A DNA stretch of 64,000 bases. Origin: Stomorhina lunata (lineage: Eukaryota > Arthropoda > Insecta > Diptera > Rhiniidae). The stretch lies in assembly GCA_933228675.1 (NCBI GenBank), contig OW121742.1, positions 110,599,601 through 110,663,600 on the forward strand, in the 5' to 3' direction. The notes beneath the pieces were generated by a model. It did no database searches. It saw nothing but the letters and a program-made list of their open reading frames with translations, and was not told the DNA's origin. Made by a program: the position numbers and the translations under genes. Positions 21,181 through 32,800 of this stretch are shown in pieces (position 1 is the first letter of the stretch; the number at the start of each line of letters is the position of its first letter).

Positions 21181-22890
21181 ATAGGAAATTTTTAAAAAAT
21201 TTCCTATAAAAATAGGAAATTTTTAAAAAATTTCCTATAAAAATAGGAAATTTTTGAAAAATTTCCTATAAAAATAGGAAATTTTTGAAAAATTTCCTAT
21301 AAAAATAGGAAATTTTTGAAAAATTTCCTATAAAAATAGGAAATTTTTGAAAAATTTCCTATAAAAATAGGAAATTTTTGAAAAATTTCCTATAAAAATA
21401 GGAAATTTTTGAAAAATTTCCTGTAAAAATAGGAAATTTTTGAAAAATTTCCTATAAAAATAGGAAATTTTTGAAAAATTTCCTATAAAAATAGGAAATT
21501 TTTGAAAAATTTCCTATAAAAATAGGAAATTTTTGAAAAATTTCCTATAAAAATAGGAAATTTTTGAAAAATTTCCTATAAAAATAGGAAATTTTTGAAA
21601 AATTTCCTATAAAAATAGGAAATTTTTGAAAAATTTCCTATAAAAATAGGAAATTTTTGAAAAATTTCCTATAAAAATAGGAAATTTTTGAAAAATTTCC
21701 TATAAAAATAGGAAATTTTTGAAAAATTTCCTATAAAAATAGGAAATTTTTGAAAAATTTCCTATAAAAATAGGAAATTTTTGAAAAATTTCCTATAAAA
21801 ATAGGAAATTTTTGAAAAATTTCCTATAAAAATAGGAAATTTTTGAAAAATTTCCTATAAAAATAGGAAATTTTTGAAAAATTTCCTATAAAAATAGGAA
21901 ATTTTTGAAAAATTTCCTATAAAAATAGGAAATTTTTGAAAAATTTCCTATAAAAATAGGAAATTTTTGAAAAATTTCCTATAAAAATAGGAAATTTTTG
22001 AAAAATTTCCTATAAAAATAGGAAATTTTTGAAAAATTTCCTATAAAAATAGGAAATTTTTGAAAAATTTCCTATAAAAATAGGAAATTTTTGAAAAATT
22101 TCCTATAAAAATAGGAAATTTTTGAAAAATTTCCTATAAAAATAGGAAATTTTTGAAAAATTTCCTATAAAAATAGGAAATTTTTGAAAAATTTCCTATA
22201 AAAATAGGAAATTTTTGAAAAATTTCCTATAAAAATAGGAAATTTTTGAAAAATTTCCTATAAAAATAGGAAATTTTTGAAAAATTTCCTATAAAAATAG
22301 GAAATTTTTGAAAAATTTCCTATAAAAATAGGAAATTTTTGAAAAATTTCCTATAAAAATAGGAAATTTTTGAAAAATTTCCTATAAAAATAGGAAATTT
22401 TTGAAAAATTTCCTATAAAAATAGGAAATTTTTGAAAAATTTCCTATAAAAATAGGAAATTTTTGAAAAATTTCCTATAAAAATAGGAAATTTTTGAAAA
22501 ATTTCCTATAAAAATAGGAAATTTTTGAAAAATTTCCTATAAAAATAGGAAATTTTTGAAAAATTTCCTATAAAAATAGGAAATTTTTGAAAAATTTCCT
22601 ATAAAAATAGGAAATTTTTGAAAAATTTCCTATAAAAATAGGAAATTTTTGAAAAATTTCCTATAAAAATAGGAAATTTTTGAAAAATTTCCTATAAAAA
22701 TAGGAAATTTTTGAAAAATTTCCTATAAAAATAGGAAATTTTTGAAAAATTTCCTATAAAAATAGGAAATTTTTGAAAAATTTGCTATAAAAATAGGAAA
22801 TTTTTGAAAAATTTGCTATAAAAATAGGAAATTTTTGAAAAATTTCCTATAAAAATAGGAAATTTTTGAAAAATTTCCTATAAAAATAAG
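21181..22890. repeat. Homogeneous 31-bp hairpin satellite
   Basis: About 55 nearly identical units of 31 bp. Each contains ATAGGAAATTTTT, a central G, then AAAAATTTCCTAT, i.e. 13-bp perfect inverted arms around a single base. Only a few variants are seen: A at the centre in the first units, and TTTGCTAT at about 22783 and 22813. The low divergence indicates recent expansion or active homogenisation. Confidence 0.95.
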
Positions 22891-23300
22891 TTCTATGAAA
22901 ATAGGTTATATAAAAATAGGTTATGTTATAGAGAAGTTTGTGGCGATAAGGTTTCGGGAATAATAATTTTTTTAGCAAACATCGTATCACTAAGGAAACG
23001 AATGCTTCAAAATCTACAAACACAAATGGTTTCCAAATTCTACGTAAATTATATTTTAAATACGAAATTTTATCTGGATCCAGACTTGAAGATGTATTCT
23101 ACCAGAAAAATACAATTAAATATTTGTTTAACTTTCAAACGAGTTTAATTAAAACAATTAAAAGTTAATTGTATAAAATAAATATTTGAACTTGTGTCCC
23201 TATGTTTTTGGTAGCAATTTTTCGACAATAACAATTTTGTTTATGAAAGTAAATAAACAAGTAGTATACGAGGGTTGGCGTTTATGCTACGACATTTAAA
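22891..23300. other. Unique AT-rich spacer between two hairpin arrays
   Basis: About 400 bp of non-repetitive DNA with no gene-like frame or promoter. It separates the homogeneous array from the related, more diverged array to the right. Confidence 0.5.
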
Positions 23301-23304
23301 AAAT

Positions 23305-24055
23305 TTTTTAAAAAATAAATTGAAAATTTTTAAAAAATTTCCTATAAAAATAAGAAATTTTTGAAAAATTTCCTATAAAAAAAAAGAAATTTTTGAAAAA
23401 TTTCCTATAAAAATAAGAAATTTTTGAAAAATTTCCTATAAAAAAAAGAAATTTTTGAAAAATTTTCTATAAAAATAAGAAATTTTTGAAAAATTTCCTA
23501 TAAAAATAAGAAATTTTTGAAAAATTTCCTATAAAAATAAGAAATTTTTGAAAAATTTCCTATAAAAATAAGAAATTTTTGAAAAATTTCCTATAAAAAT
23601 AAGAAATTTTTGAAAAATTTCCTATAAAAATAAGAAATTTTTGAAAAATTTCCTATAAAAATAAGAAATTTTTGAAAAATTTCCTATAAAAATAAGAAAT
23701 TTTTGAAAAATTTCCTATAAAAATAAGAAATTTTTGAAAAATTTCCTATAAAAATAAGAAATTTTTAAATAATTTCCTATATAAAAATAGGAAATTTTTG
23801 AAAAATTTCCTATAAAAATAAGAAATTTTTGAAAAATTTCCTATAAAAATAAGAAATTTTTGAAAAATTTCCTATAAAAATAAGAAATTTTTGAAAAATT
23901 TCCTATAAAAATAAGAAAATTTTGAAAAATTTCCTATAAAAATAAGAAATTTTTGAAGAATTTCCTATAAAAATAAGAAATTTTTGAAAAATTTCCTATA
24001 AAAATAAGAAATTTTTGAAAAATTTTCTATAAAAATAAGAAATTTTTGAAAAAGG
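23305..24055. repeat. 31-bp hairpin satellite, AATAAGAAATTTTT variant
   Basis: About 24 units of AATAAGAAATTTTTGAAAAA plus TTTCCTATAAA. It differs from the neighbouring array by AATAAG instead of AATAGG, which breaks one base pair in each hairpin. Confidence 0.92.
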
Positions 24056-24243
24056 TTTTTTTTTTAATGCCTAGAAAACTTAAACTTGTTATTAACATTT
24101 AAATATTTGTGGGACTAGGGGTTATATGGGAGCTATTCCCAAATATGGATCAATTTTCTCCTTGAAATAATATTAAACAAACATCAAAAATCTTTGCATG
24201 CTATTACATTTATTTAAAATAATTTCAATTAACCAAATGTTTA

Positions 24244-25916
24244 TTATTGTGGCCAATCGCAAACCTGTCGGTTCTCGTTAAAGATCAGATTCTGCGGACA
24301 AGCCATTTTAACTTCACACTCGCATTGACAGACAATAAAACCATTGCTTGAGGGATCAGCAAATAGGATACCATCTCTTTGGTTTAGACATTTACCGGAA
24401 TTGCCACAACTAACCCCTGAAGGCCCGGTAATGGGGTTTTCTTTACTGCCCGAAGGTGTGGAAGCTATTGGGGCTAACAGATCACTATCTGAGGGAGTAG
24501 GTGCTGTCGGTATTGGCAGGGTTTTATCGTTCAGTTTATCGCTATTAGAATCTTGAGGTTTCAAATGATCTTGTGGTGTATTGTCATCATCCGAAGTACC
24601 ACCTATTTCGCCATGAGATTCTGAATTGTCCTTAGGCCGATTCTCTTCAGGGGTTTCATTGTTAAGTTTATCGCTATTAGAATCGTGAGGTTTCAAATGA
24701 TCTTGTGGTGTATTGCCATTATTCAACGAACCACCTATTTCGCCATGAGATTCCGAATTGTCCTTAGGCCGATTCTTTTCAGGGGTTTGATCGTTCAGTT
24801 TATCGCTATTAGAATCGTGAGGTTTCATATGATCTTGAGGTGTATTGTCATCATTTGATGTACCACCTATTTCGCCATGAGATTCTGAATTATCCTTAGG
24901 TTGATTTTCTTCACCATTTAAGCCTGGCCTGTTATCTTTAGTTTCTCTATTCGGTTCACTTCCGGGCTTTTCGGAATGTTGGGGTTTCAAATGACCCATT
25001 GGCCTATGTTCATTAGCCATTGAACCTTCCGATTCTTTGTGTTGCTGTTCATCTGGTCTATCGGAATGTTGAGGTCTTAAATGACCCATTGGCCTATGTT
25101 CATTAGCCATTGAACCTTCCGATTCTTTGTGTTGCTGTTCATCTGGTCTATCGGAATGTTGAGGTCTTAAATGATCCATTGGCCTATGTTCATTAGCCAT
25201 TGAACCTTCCGATTCCTTGTGATGTTCATCTGGTCTATCGGAATGTTGAGGTTTTAAATGACCTATTGGCCTACTTGCTTCACCCTGTTGAGGTCTTAAA
25301 TGTTCTATTGGCCTATATCCCGGTCTTTTGGAATGTTGTGGTCTTAAATTGTCTATTGGCCTATATCCATGACCCAATACACCTTCCATTTCCCCATGTG
25401 TTTCTTTTCCCGGTCGTTTGGAATGTTGAGGTCTCCAATAACCTATTGGTCTATGGTTGTCACCTAACAAACCTCCAATTTCTAAATGAGGTTTTAAGAG
25501 ACCCATAGGTTTGTTATATCCTAGTAAGCCACCATACCCTCCTTCATTGCACTTCGAACGACAAGCCTCACAATCGAATTTATTGACATTATAGCTACTC
25601 ACCAGCTGCGGAGCATAACTGAAATCGCAACCAGCACGAAATTTAAGATCACAAATCGATTCATAACGATTGAAGTGCAAGCCAAAGGGACAATAACGTA
25701 TAGCCTGTATTACACCAGCACTACATTCTATGAACTGTGAACAGTCAGCTGGATGAGCTAGACGAACACCATCTTTCTGATCTTCACAAATATCAAAGGA
25801 CGAAACGGTCACCAGGCTCCAGAGGAGAAATATTGAATAAAGAGCAACTAGAGATTTAGGAAAGTTAGAAAATTTTGAACAATCTGCTATAACTACATGA
25901 CTTTACCTTTAGACAT
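24244..25916 (-). CDS. Peritrophin-like secreted protein with CBM14 domain and two long tandem repeats
   Basis: Two exons: 25907-25916 (ATG TCT AAA G, donor GTAAAG) and 24244-25847 (acceptor CTCTAG), 537 residues. The signal peptide is about residues 1-20 (VALYSIFLLWSLVTVSS). A CBM14/peritrophin-A domain spans residues 22-79 with spacing x14, x5, x10, x12, x7, the same as in the 5140 gene. The middle has about 30-residue repeats (HLRPQHSDRPDEQQHKESEG type) and three 44-residue repeats (NRPKDNSESHGEIGG to HDSNSDKLND), hydrophilic and acidic. The C-terminus is one GPSGVSC module with C-x-C-x-C (VCQCECEVKMAC). AATAAA follows the stop. The domain order CBM14, repeats, GPSG module is a short form of the 5140 gene. 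Chitin binding is inferred from the family. Confidence 0.9.
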
Positions 25917-26129
25917 ATTAGTCAGTATCTTCTTTTCCTTGCACTATATATTTTTCACTGCAGAGCTGATATTTAAATACTGAAGTTGATCGGTAGTAGC
26001 TGATGTTTTTATACTAAAAATGGTCATTATGTAAATAAATATAAGTGGTTACATTATTTAAATTGTTTATGTTTTACAAGACTTTTTACTCTGAATATTT
26101 TGAGATAATTAGTTTCAAAAATTAACAAG

Positions 26130-28870
26130 AATTTGTAGTCGTTTATAGGAAATTGTTCAAAAATTTTCTATTTTTATAGGAATTTTTTAAAAAATTTCCT
26201 ATTTTTATATAGAAAATTTTTGAAAAATTTTTAAAAAATTTCCTATCTTTATAAAGAAAATTTTTCAAAAATTTCCTATTTTATATAGGAAATTTTTCAA
26301 AAATGTCCTATTTTTATATAGGAAATTTTTCAAAAATTTCCTATTTTTATATAGGAAATTTTTCAAAAATTTCCTATTTTTATATAGGAAATTTTTCAAA
26401 AATTTCCTATTTTTATATAGGAATTTTTTCAAAAATTTCCTATTTTAATAGGCAATTTTTCAAAAAATTTGATAGGAAATTTTTCAAAAATTTCCTATTT
26501 GTATAGGAAATTTTTAAATAGGAAAAAATTCAGAAATTTCTTATTTTTTTTTTTTTGGGAAATTTTTTTAAAAATTTCTTATTTTTTTGGGAAATTTTTA
26601 AAAAATTTCTTATTTTTATAAGAAATTTTAAAAAAGTTTATTTTTTTTATAGGAAATTTTTGCAAAATGTATTTTTATAGGAAAATTTTCAAAAATTTCT
26701 TATTTTTATAGGAAATTTTTCAAAAATATCTTATTTTTATAGGAAATTTTTCAAAAATTTCTTGTTTTTTAGATTTTTTTCAAAAATTTCTTTTTTTTTG
26801 GGAAAATTTTCAAAATATTCTTATTTTTTTGGGAAATTTTTCAAAAGTTTCTTATTTTATTGGGAAATTTTTCAAAAATTTCTTATTTTTGTAGGAAGTT
26901 TTTCAAAAATTTCTTATTGTTATAGGAAATTTTTCAACAATTTCCTATTTTTATATAGGAAATTTTTCAAAAATTTCCTATTTTTATATAGGAAATTTTT
27001 CAAAAATTTCCTATTTTTATATAGGAAATTTTTCAAAAATTTCCTATTTTTATATAGGAAATTTTTCAAAAATTTCCTATTTTTATATAGGAAATTTTTC
27101 AAAAATTTCCTATTTTTATATAGGAAATTTTTCAAAAATTTCCTATTTTTATATAGGAAATTTTTCAAAAATTTCCTATTTTTATATAGGAAATTTTTCA
27201 AAAATTTCCTATTTTTATATAGGAAATTTTTCAAAAATTTCCTATTTTTATATAGGAAATTTTTCAAAAATTTCCTATTTTTATATAGGAAATTTTTTAA
27301 AAATTTCCCATTTTTATATAGGAAATTTTTCAAAAATTTCCTATTTTTATATAGGAAATTTTTCAAAAATTTCCTATTTTTATATAGGAAATTTTTCAAA
27401 AATTTTTTCAAAAATTTCCTATTTTTATATAGGAAATTTTTCAAAAATTTCCTATTTTTATATAGGAAATTTTTCAAAAATTTCCTATTTTTATATAGGA
27501 AATTTTTCAAAAATTTCCTATTTTTATATAGGAAATTTTTCAAAAATTTCCTATTTTTATATAGGAAATTATTCAAAAATTTCCTATTTTTATATAGGAA
27601 ATTTTTCAAAAATTTCCTATTTTTATATAGGAAATTTTTCAAAAATTTGCTATTTTTATATAGGAAATTTTTCAAAAATTTCCTATTTTTATATAGGAAA
27701 TTTTTCAAAAATTTCCTATTTTTATATAGGAAATTTTTCAAAAATTTCCTATTTTTATATAGGAAATTTTTCAAAAATTTCCTATTTTTATATAGGAAAT
27801 TTTTCAAAAATTTGCTATTTTTATATAGGAAATTTTTCAAAAATTTCCTATTTTTATATAGGAAATTTTTCAAAAATTTCCTATTTTTATATAGGAAATT
27901 TTTCAAAAATTTCCTATTTTTATATAGGAAATTTTTCAAAAATTTCCTATTTTTATATAGGAAATTTTTCAAAAATTTCCTATTTTTATATAGGAAATTA
28001 TTCAAAAATTTCCTATTTTTATATAGGAAATTATTCAAAAATTTACTATTTTTATATAGAAAATTTTTCAAAAATTTGCTATTTTTATATAGGAAATTTT
28101 TCAAAAATTTCCTATTTTTATACAGGAAATTTTTCAAATATTTCCTATTTTTATATAGGAAATTTTTTTAAAAATTTCCTATTTTTATATAGGAAAATTC
28201 CAAAAATTTCCAAAAATTTCCTATAAAAAATTTCCAATTTTTATAGGAAATTTTTCCAAAAATTTCCAATTTTTATAGGAAATTTTTCAAAAATTTCTTT
28301 GTTTTCATAAGAAATTTTTCAAAAATTTCTTGTTTTCATAAGAAATTTTTCAAAAATTTCTGTTTTTCATAGGAAATTTTGCAAAATTTTCTTATTTTAA
28401 TAGAAAATTTTTCAAAAATTTCTTATTTTGTAGAATTTTTCAAAAATTTCTTTTTTTTTGGGACAATTTTCAAAAATTTCTTATTTTTTTGGGAAAAGTT
28501 TTCAAAAGTTTCTTATTTTTTTGGGAAAATTGTTCAAAAGTTTCTTATTTTTTTTAGGAAGTTTTTCAAAAATTTGTTATTTTTATAGGAAAATTTTTAA
28601 AAATTTCTTATTTTTCTAGGAAATTTTTCAAAAATTTCCTATTTTTATCGGAAATTTTTCAAAAATTTGTTACTTTTATAGGAAATTTTTCAAAAATTTG
28701 TTACTTTTATAGGAAATTTTTCAAAAATTTGTTAGTTTTATTTCAAAAATTTCTTATTTTTATAGGAAATTTTAAAAAATTTCTTATTTTTATAGGAAAT
28801 TTTTCAAAAATTTCTTATTTTTATAGGAAATTTTTCAAAAATTTCTTATTTTTATAGGAAATTTTTAAGG
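26130..28870. repeat. 33-bp hairpin satellite, opposite orientation to 21.2-24.1 kb
   Basis: The core (26930-28190) has about 38 units of 33 bp: TTTTTATATAGGAAATTTTT plus CAAAAATTTCC. Diverged units lie on both sides. The central base of the hairpin is C on the plus strand here and G in the arrays left of the 24244 gene, so the orientation is reversed. The period of 33 keeps long frames open on both strands; these are not genes. Confidence 0.93.
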
Positions 28871-29831
28871 TTTTTAAAAGCTTTTTCACCATGAATTCAA
28901 ACATTTTGATACGATTTTACTTAATGATTTTTTTTTTATTTATGTTTTATTTCCTTTGTATAGATTTTCGTTACATCTTTAGTTCTATTGTAATTTTATT
29001 TAAAAAATTATTATTGATATACAACTACACTAAAAACTTAGATGAATTAATATTTTTGTTTTGTTTATAATTTTAATTTTATTATTAAATTATGCACCAG
29101 CAAAATTTGTGTGTGTTTCAAAAGTTTTTCTTTTTGTTTTCATTTATATAATAATTTTATTTTATATATTTAATAAGTCTAGAAGATTTAAATGAGAAGT
29201 GGGGATTTAGAAGAAAAATTTTAGTTTAATTTATGTTTGAGACCAAAGTTAATGCCACTTAAAAGTTTATAAGAGACACTAAAATGTTAAGATTGAAATC
29301 CAAATTATTTCAAAGTAATTTAAAACAGTTTTAACTTATTTTTCTTAAAAATTTCTAAAATTATGAGATTTTTTGTTTGTTATCAAAATTTTGCTTTCCT
29401 TAATTTGGATTCCAAATTGTTAATAATTTTGTAGATTTTTACTTTATCTTAGTAATTTATTTCTTAAAAATTCTTTTGATTTATTTGGTTTCTTTTTCTG
29501 TTCGTTACTTTTAAATTCTATTATTCCATTATTGTTTAATTCTAAAAGTTTATGATTTCGATTTATCTTTTATAATAAAAATCTTCCAAAATATAAATAA
29601 TTCTAACATTGGGGTTTTAGTTTATCTCCTTTTTATAAAATGTAAATTTTTTAAAAAAATATTGAAAAATAAATATTGAAGAAAAACATAAATTTTCAAG
29701 TTTGAAATATAAATGGATTTCAAATAGAATCAAAAATTTGCGTGTAAAAGTTAAATGAAATTCGTGAATACCTTAATGTTATTTGGAAACTTTTGCATAG
29801 CGGGATGTTAGTTAAAAAAAAAATCTAGAAT
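28871..29831. other. AT-rich intergenic DNA and 3' flank of Duba
   Basis: No gene-like frame. It probably contains the 3' UTR of the minus-strand Duba gene. Confidence 0.5.
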
Positions 29832-32800
29832 TTATGGTCCATATAAGTATTTGCGTTTTTGATCTTCTATATAATCGTGAGTGGACATTTGTATGGCTCG
29901 TTGCAGCATTTCAGATTCACTGAGTTGACCTGAAAATAAACAAAAGTAGAAAAAATATCATATTTCTTAAGAAAAGTGATTCATTTTTCATATTAAAAGT
30001 TATTAAGGAGTGTTTCGAATAGAATATGTATTTACTATTTTAGGCATAACATATCCATAGCTTAAGAAATAATATTTTTTTGCAACACGTCAGCTTTTTT
30101 TACATATCTGTGGCAAAAAGGAAAAAGTGCTTAAGTTGACTTAAGCAAAATTTGAGTTAAGGGCAGCTTTAATATCTCCATATTCAAAAGTACGCATAGG
30201 CAAATTTTCAATTATTTTATACGATCTTTCAGGAAGTTATAGCATAATTAGGTTAGGTTAACTTTTAAAGGTGGTGTCGGAGACCCAAAGGGTCCATTGA
30301 GACCCTTCACTAAGGAGCAGAAAACAACAGATTGAAGAAAGAGGAAGTGAAAAATGTAGAAAAGAAGAAGAGTACCCTATCTAATCCAACTAAGACCAGT
30401 GATAAGCCCTACAATATCATACAATTTGCACTGCTGGAGATCCTAAAGTTCAACATGAAATCTACTGCCTAGATGTCTGAGCCTCTGATTTCGGAGCCTT
30501 GGACAGTAATAGAGAATGTGTTCTACCGATTCTGACGAATCCTCATCTAGACATAATCTGCAGAGGTCCGGAATACTAAAATCCCGCCTATTTAATCTCG
30601 AATTTAAGGCACAATGTCTCGTTAAGAACCCTATACATTTTCTTAAGCTTTACCTATTCAGACCTAATAGAATTTTGGTTCTACTAATGTCCGCCGTGGT
30701 ATAGCAGGTTAGTCATCCGCTTAGCATACTGGAGGTCCCAAGTTCGATCCGTGGCCAGACCCCCTTGAAAATAATAAATTTTCAAAAAAAGAGGCGATTC
30801 CACCTCATAACTTAGGTAGCCACTGGTTATTGAGTATAGGCTATGTAAAACTTTTTTAACTAATGCAATAGAATCGGATGCAGCTCATTGTCTGATAGAA
30901 GTACCACTTGTTCCAATTGGAATGTTGTCGTGGAAATTATAATGTCCGGTTTAGGCCATGTAACCATGTTTCCCCATGTCTTTGTGGTTTCATTGCTGAT
31001 CCAAGATTTAATGCCCAAATAAAAGTGACAATATCTGTCACTCTTTGACTCAAGTCTTGGCTCCAGCCTTGTCTAGCAACTTCGTCCGCAACTTCGTTGC
31101 CTGCGATGTCGCAATGACCCGAAACCCAATAAAATCTAATTCTATAGCAGAATGATATTCAAAAAAGAGCTATTCTACATTTTTAAACTAGTTTGGAGGC
31201 AATACCACGTCCCCGCAGTGCCTTGAGAGCTGCCTAACTATCAACGTATATAGTCATCTCACTATTTTCAGCTATAGTACCCAGGATGAGCTTTGTAGCC
31301 TTCCATATAGCAAATATCTCTGCCTGGAAGACACTGCACTCGGCCGCGAGTCTAAAAGATGTCCTAATGTTTTGATTCCTCAGGAAAGCACCAGATCCAG
31401 TTCCGTAATCCATTTAAGAACCATTCGTGAAGATCGAAATGCCTTGAAAAAGTGTTGTTTACCCCTTCCAGTCGGTTTTATCAGGGATTACGACTTCTGG
31501 TGCTGTGCTAAACAGCAACTCCTGAGCTAAATATTCAGATCGTGGTAGGCCTGACTCCAAGCCCAATGAGCCTGTTAAGCTCAGAATACTAAGTATACCT
31601 CAAAAGTGCTGCAGAAGTAGTAAGCCTTCAGCCCTTTTTTATGCTTTTTAGTGTTTTTCTCTTCCAAGATAACTTACTTTCCAAGATAATCCCTAGAAAT
31701 TTAGATTCAGACGACATTCTTAACTCTACACCATTCAGCACAGGAAGTTTGAAACTTTTAACCTTATACCTTCTGGTAAAGAGGACTAACTCCGTCCTTT
31801 ATTACTGGCCCAGGAGGAAAGTTCTACAAGAACCGATTGCATAATATCACTTATTGTATCTGTGAATTTGCCTGATACGAGCAATACTTCGTCATCGGCG
31901 TAGCCTACAACCTTTCTAAGAATGACATTGACAGCCAGCAACCACAGCAATGGTGTCAGAACCCCTCCTTGTGGAGTACCCCTAGTTACTTTTTAACGTA
32001 AACTACAGTCAGCTAGATTCAAGTTGATGATTCTACTATTAAGCATATCCACAATCCAATCTATTAAAAAGCCCTGTATATTTATGTCCTCAAGTGAACC
32101 CGTAATTCCTCCAATCGTAATATTGTTAAAAAACCGACCGAGATTTACCACTAAAGATATGCATGATGAGCGTTGCTAATAATGTGCGTTCCTAAAGAGT
32201 TACTAAAAAATACGTCGACCAGTCGTTCAAGAGAAAAGACGACAGGATGATTGGCCTAAAATCTTTAGGTTTAGAGTGACTAGCCTTTTCTGCTTTAGGA
32301 ATGAATATCACTATTACCTTCCTCCACCCACTAGAGTGAAGCCCCATGGAGACAGCTAACAATTGTCTAAAAAGATATTAAATATATATTCCTTGAATTC
32401 TAGGTTGTTTTTGTTTATCTCCGAGAGTTCCATTTTCTAAAGAAAGTTTCTGGTTAATCTGAATGCTTTTAATTTTACTACTCACCATAATCATTAGCAT
32501 AAGAAGCAGCTAACAGTTCCTGATAGAAACTAGAACTTGGCTGTTTAATGGCTGGTGACGATGAGGAGGTATTTGCAGATAACAAGGGTGACGGCTGTTT
32601 AGTAAAAGCTGTAGAGGAAGACGGCAAAGACGAAGCTGTATCGGCAGTGCTAGTTTTAGTTTTGTGTTTATCCGGCGTATGTGATTGTTTTGAGGTACAG
32701 GGTTGTTGTGACTCAAAATCTGGGGTAGAAGGACGCTTAACTAAAGATTCAACTGAAGCAGGGATGCTCTCAAGTTTAGGACTTTTACGCAAGGTAGATT

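Noticed and set aside
26762..28171. Open frames of 469 and 405 codons on opposite strands
   Set aside because: They are products of the 33-bp hairpin satellite; the same peptide repeats in every unit and both strands are open.
30693..30763. Functional tRNA gene
   Set aside because: A- and B-box-like motifs exist, but the acceptor stem does not pair well and the sequence is tied to a LINE fossil in two places.
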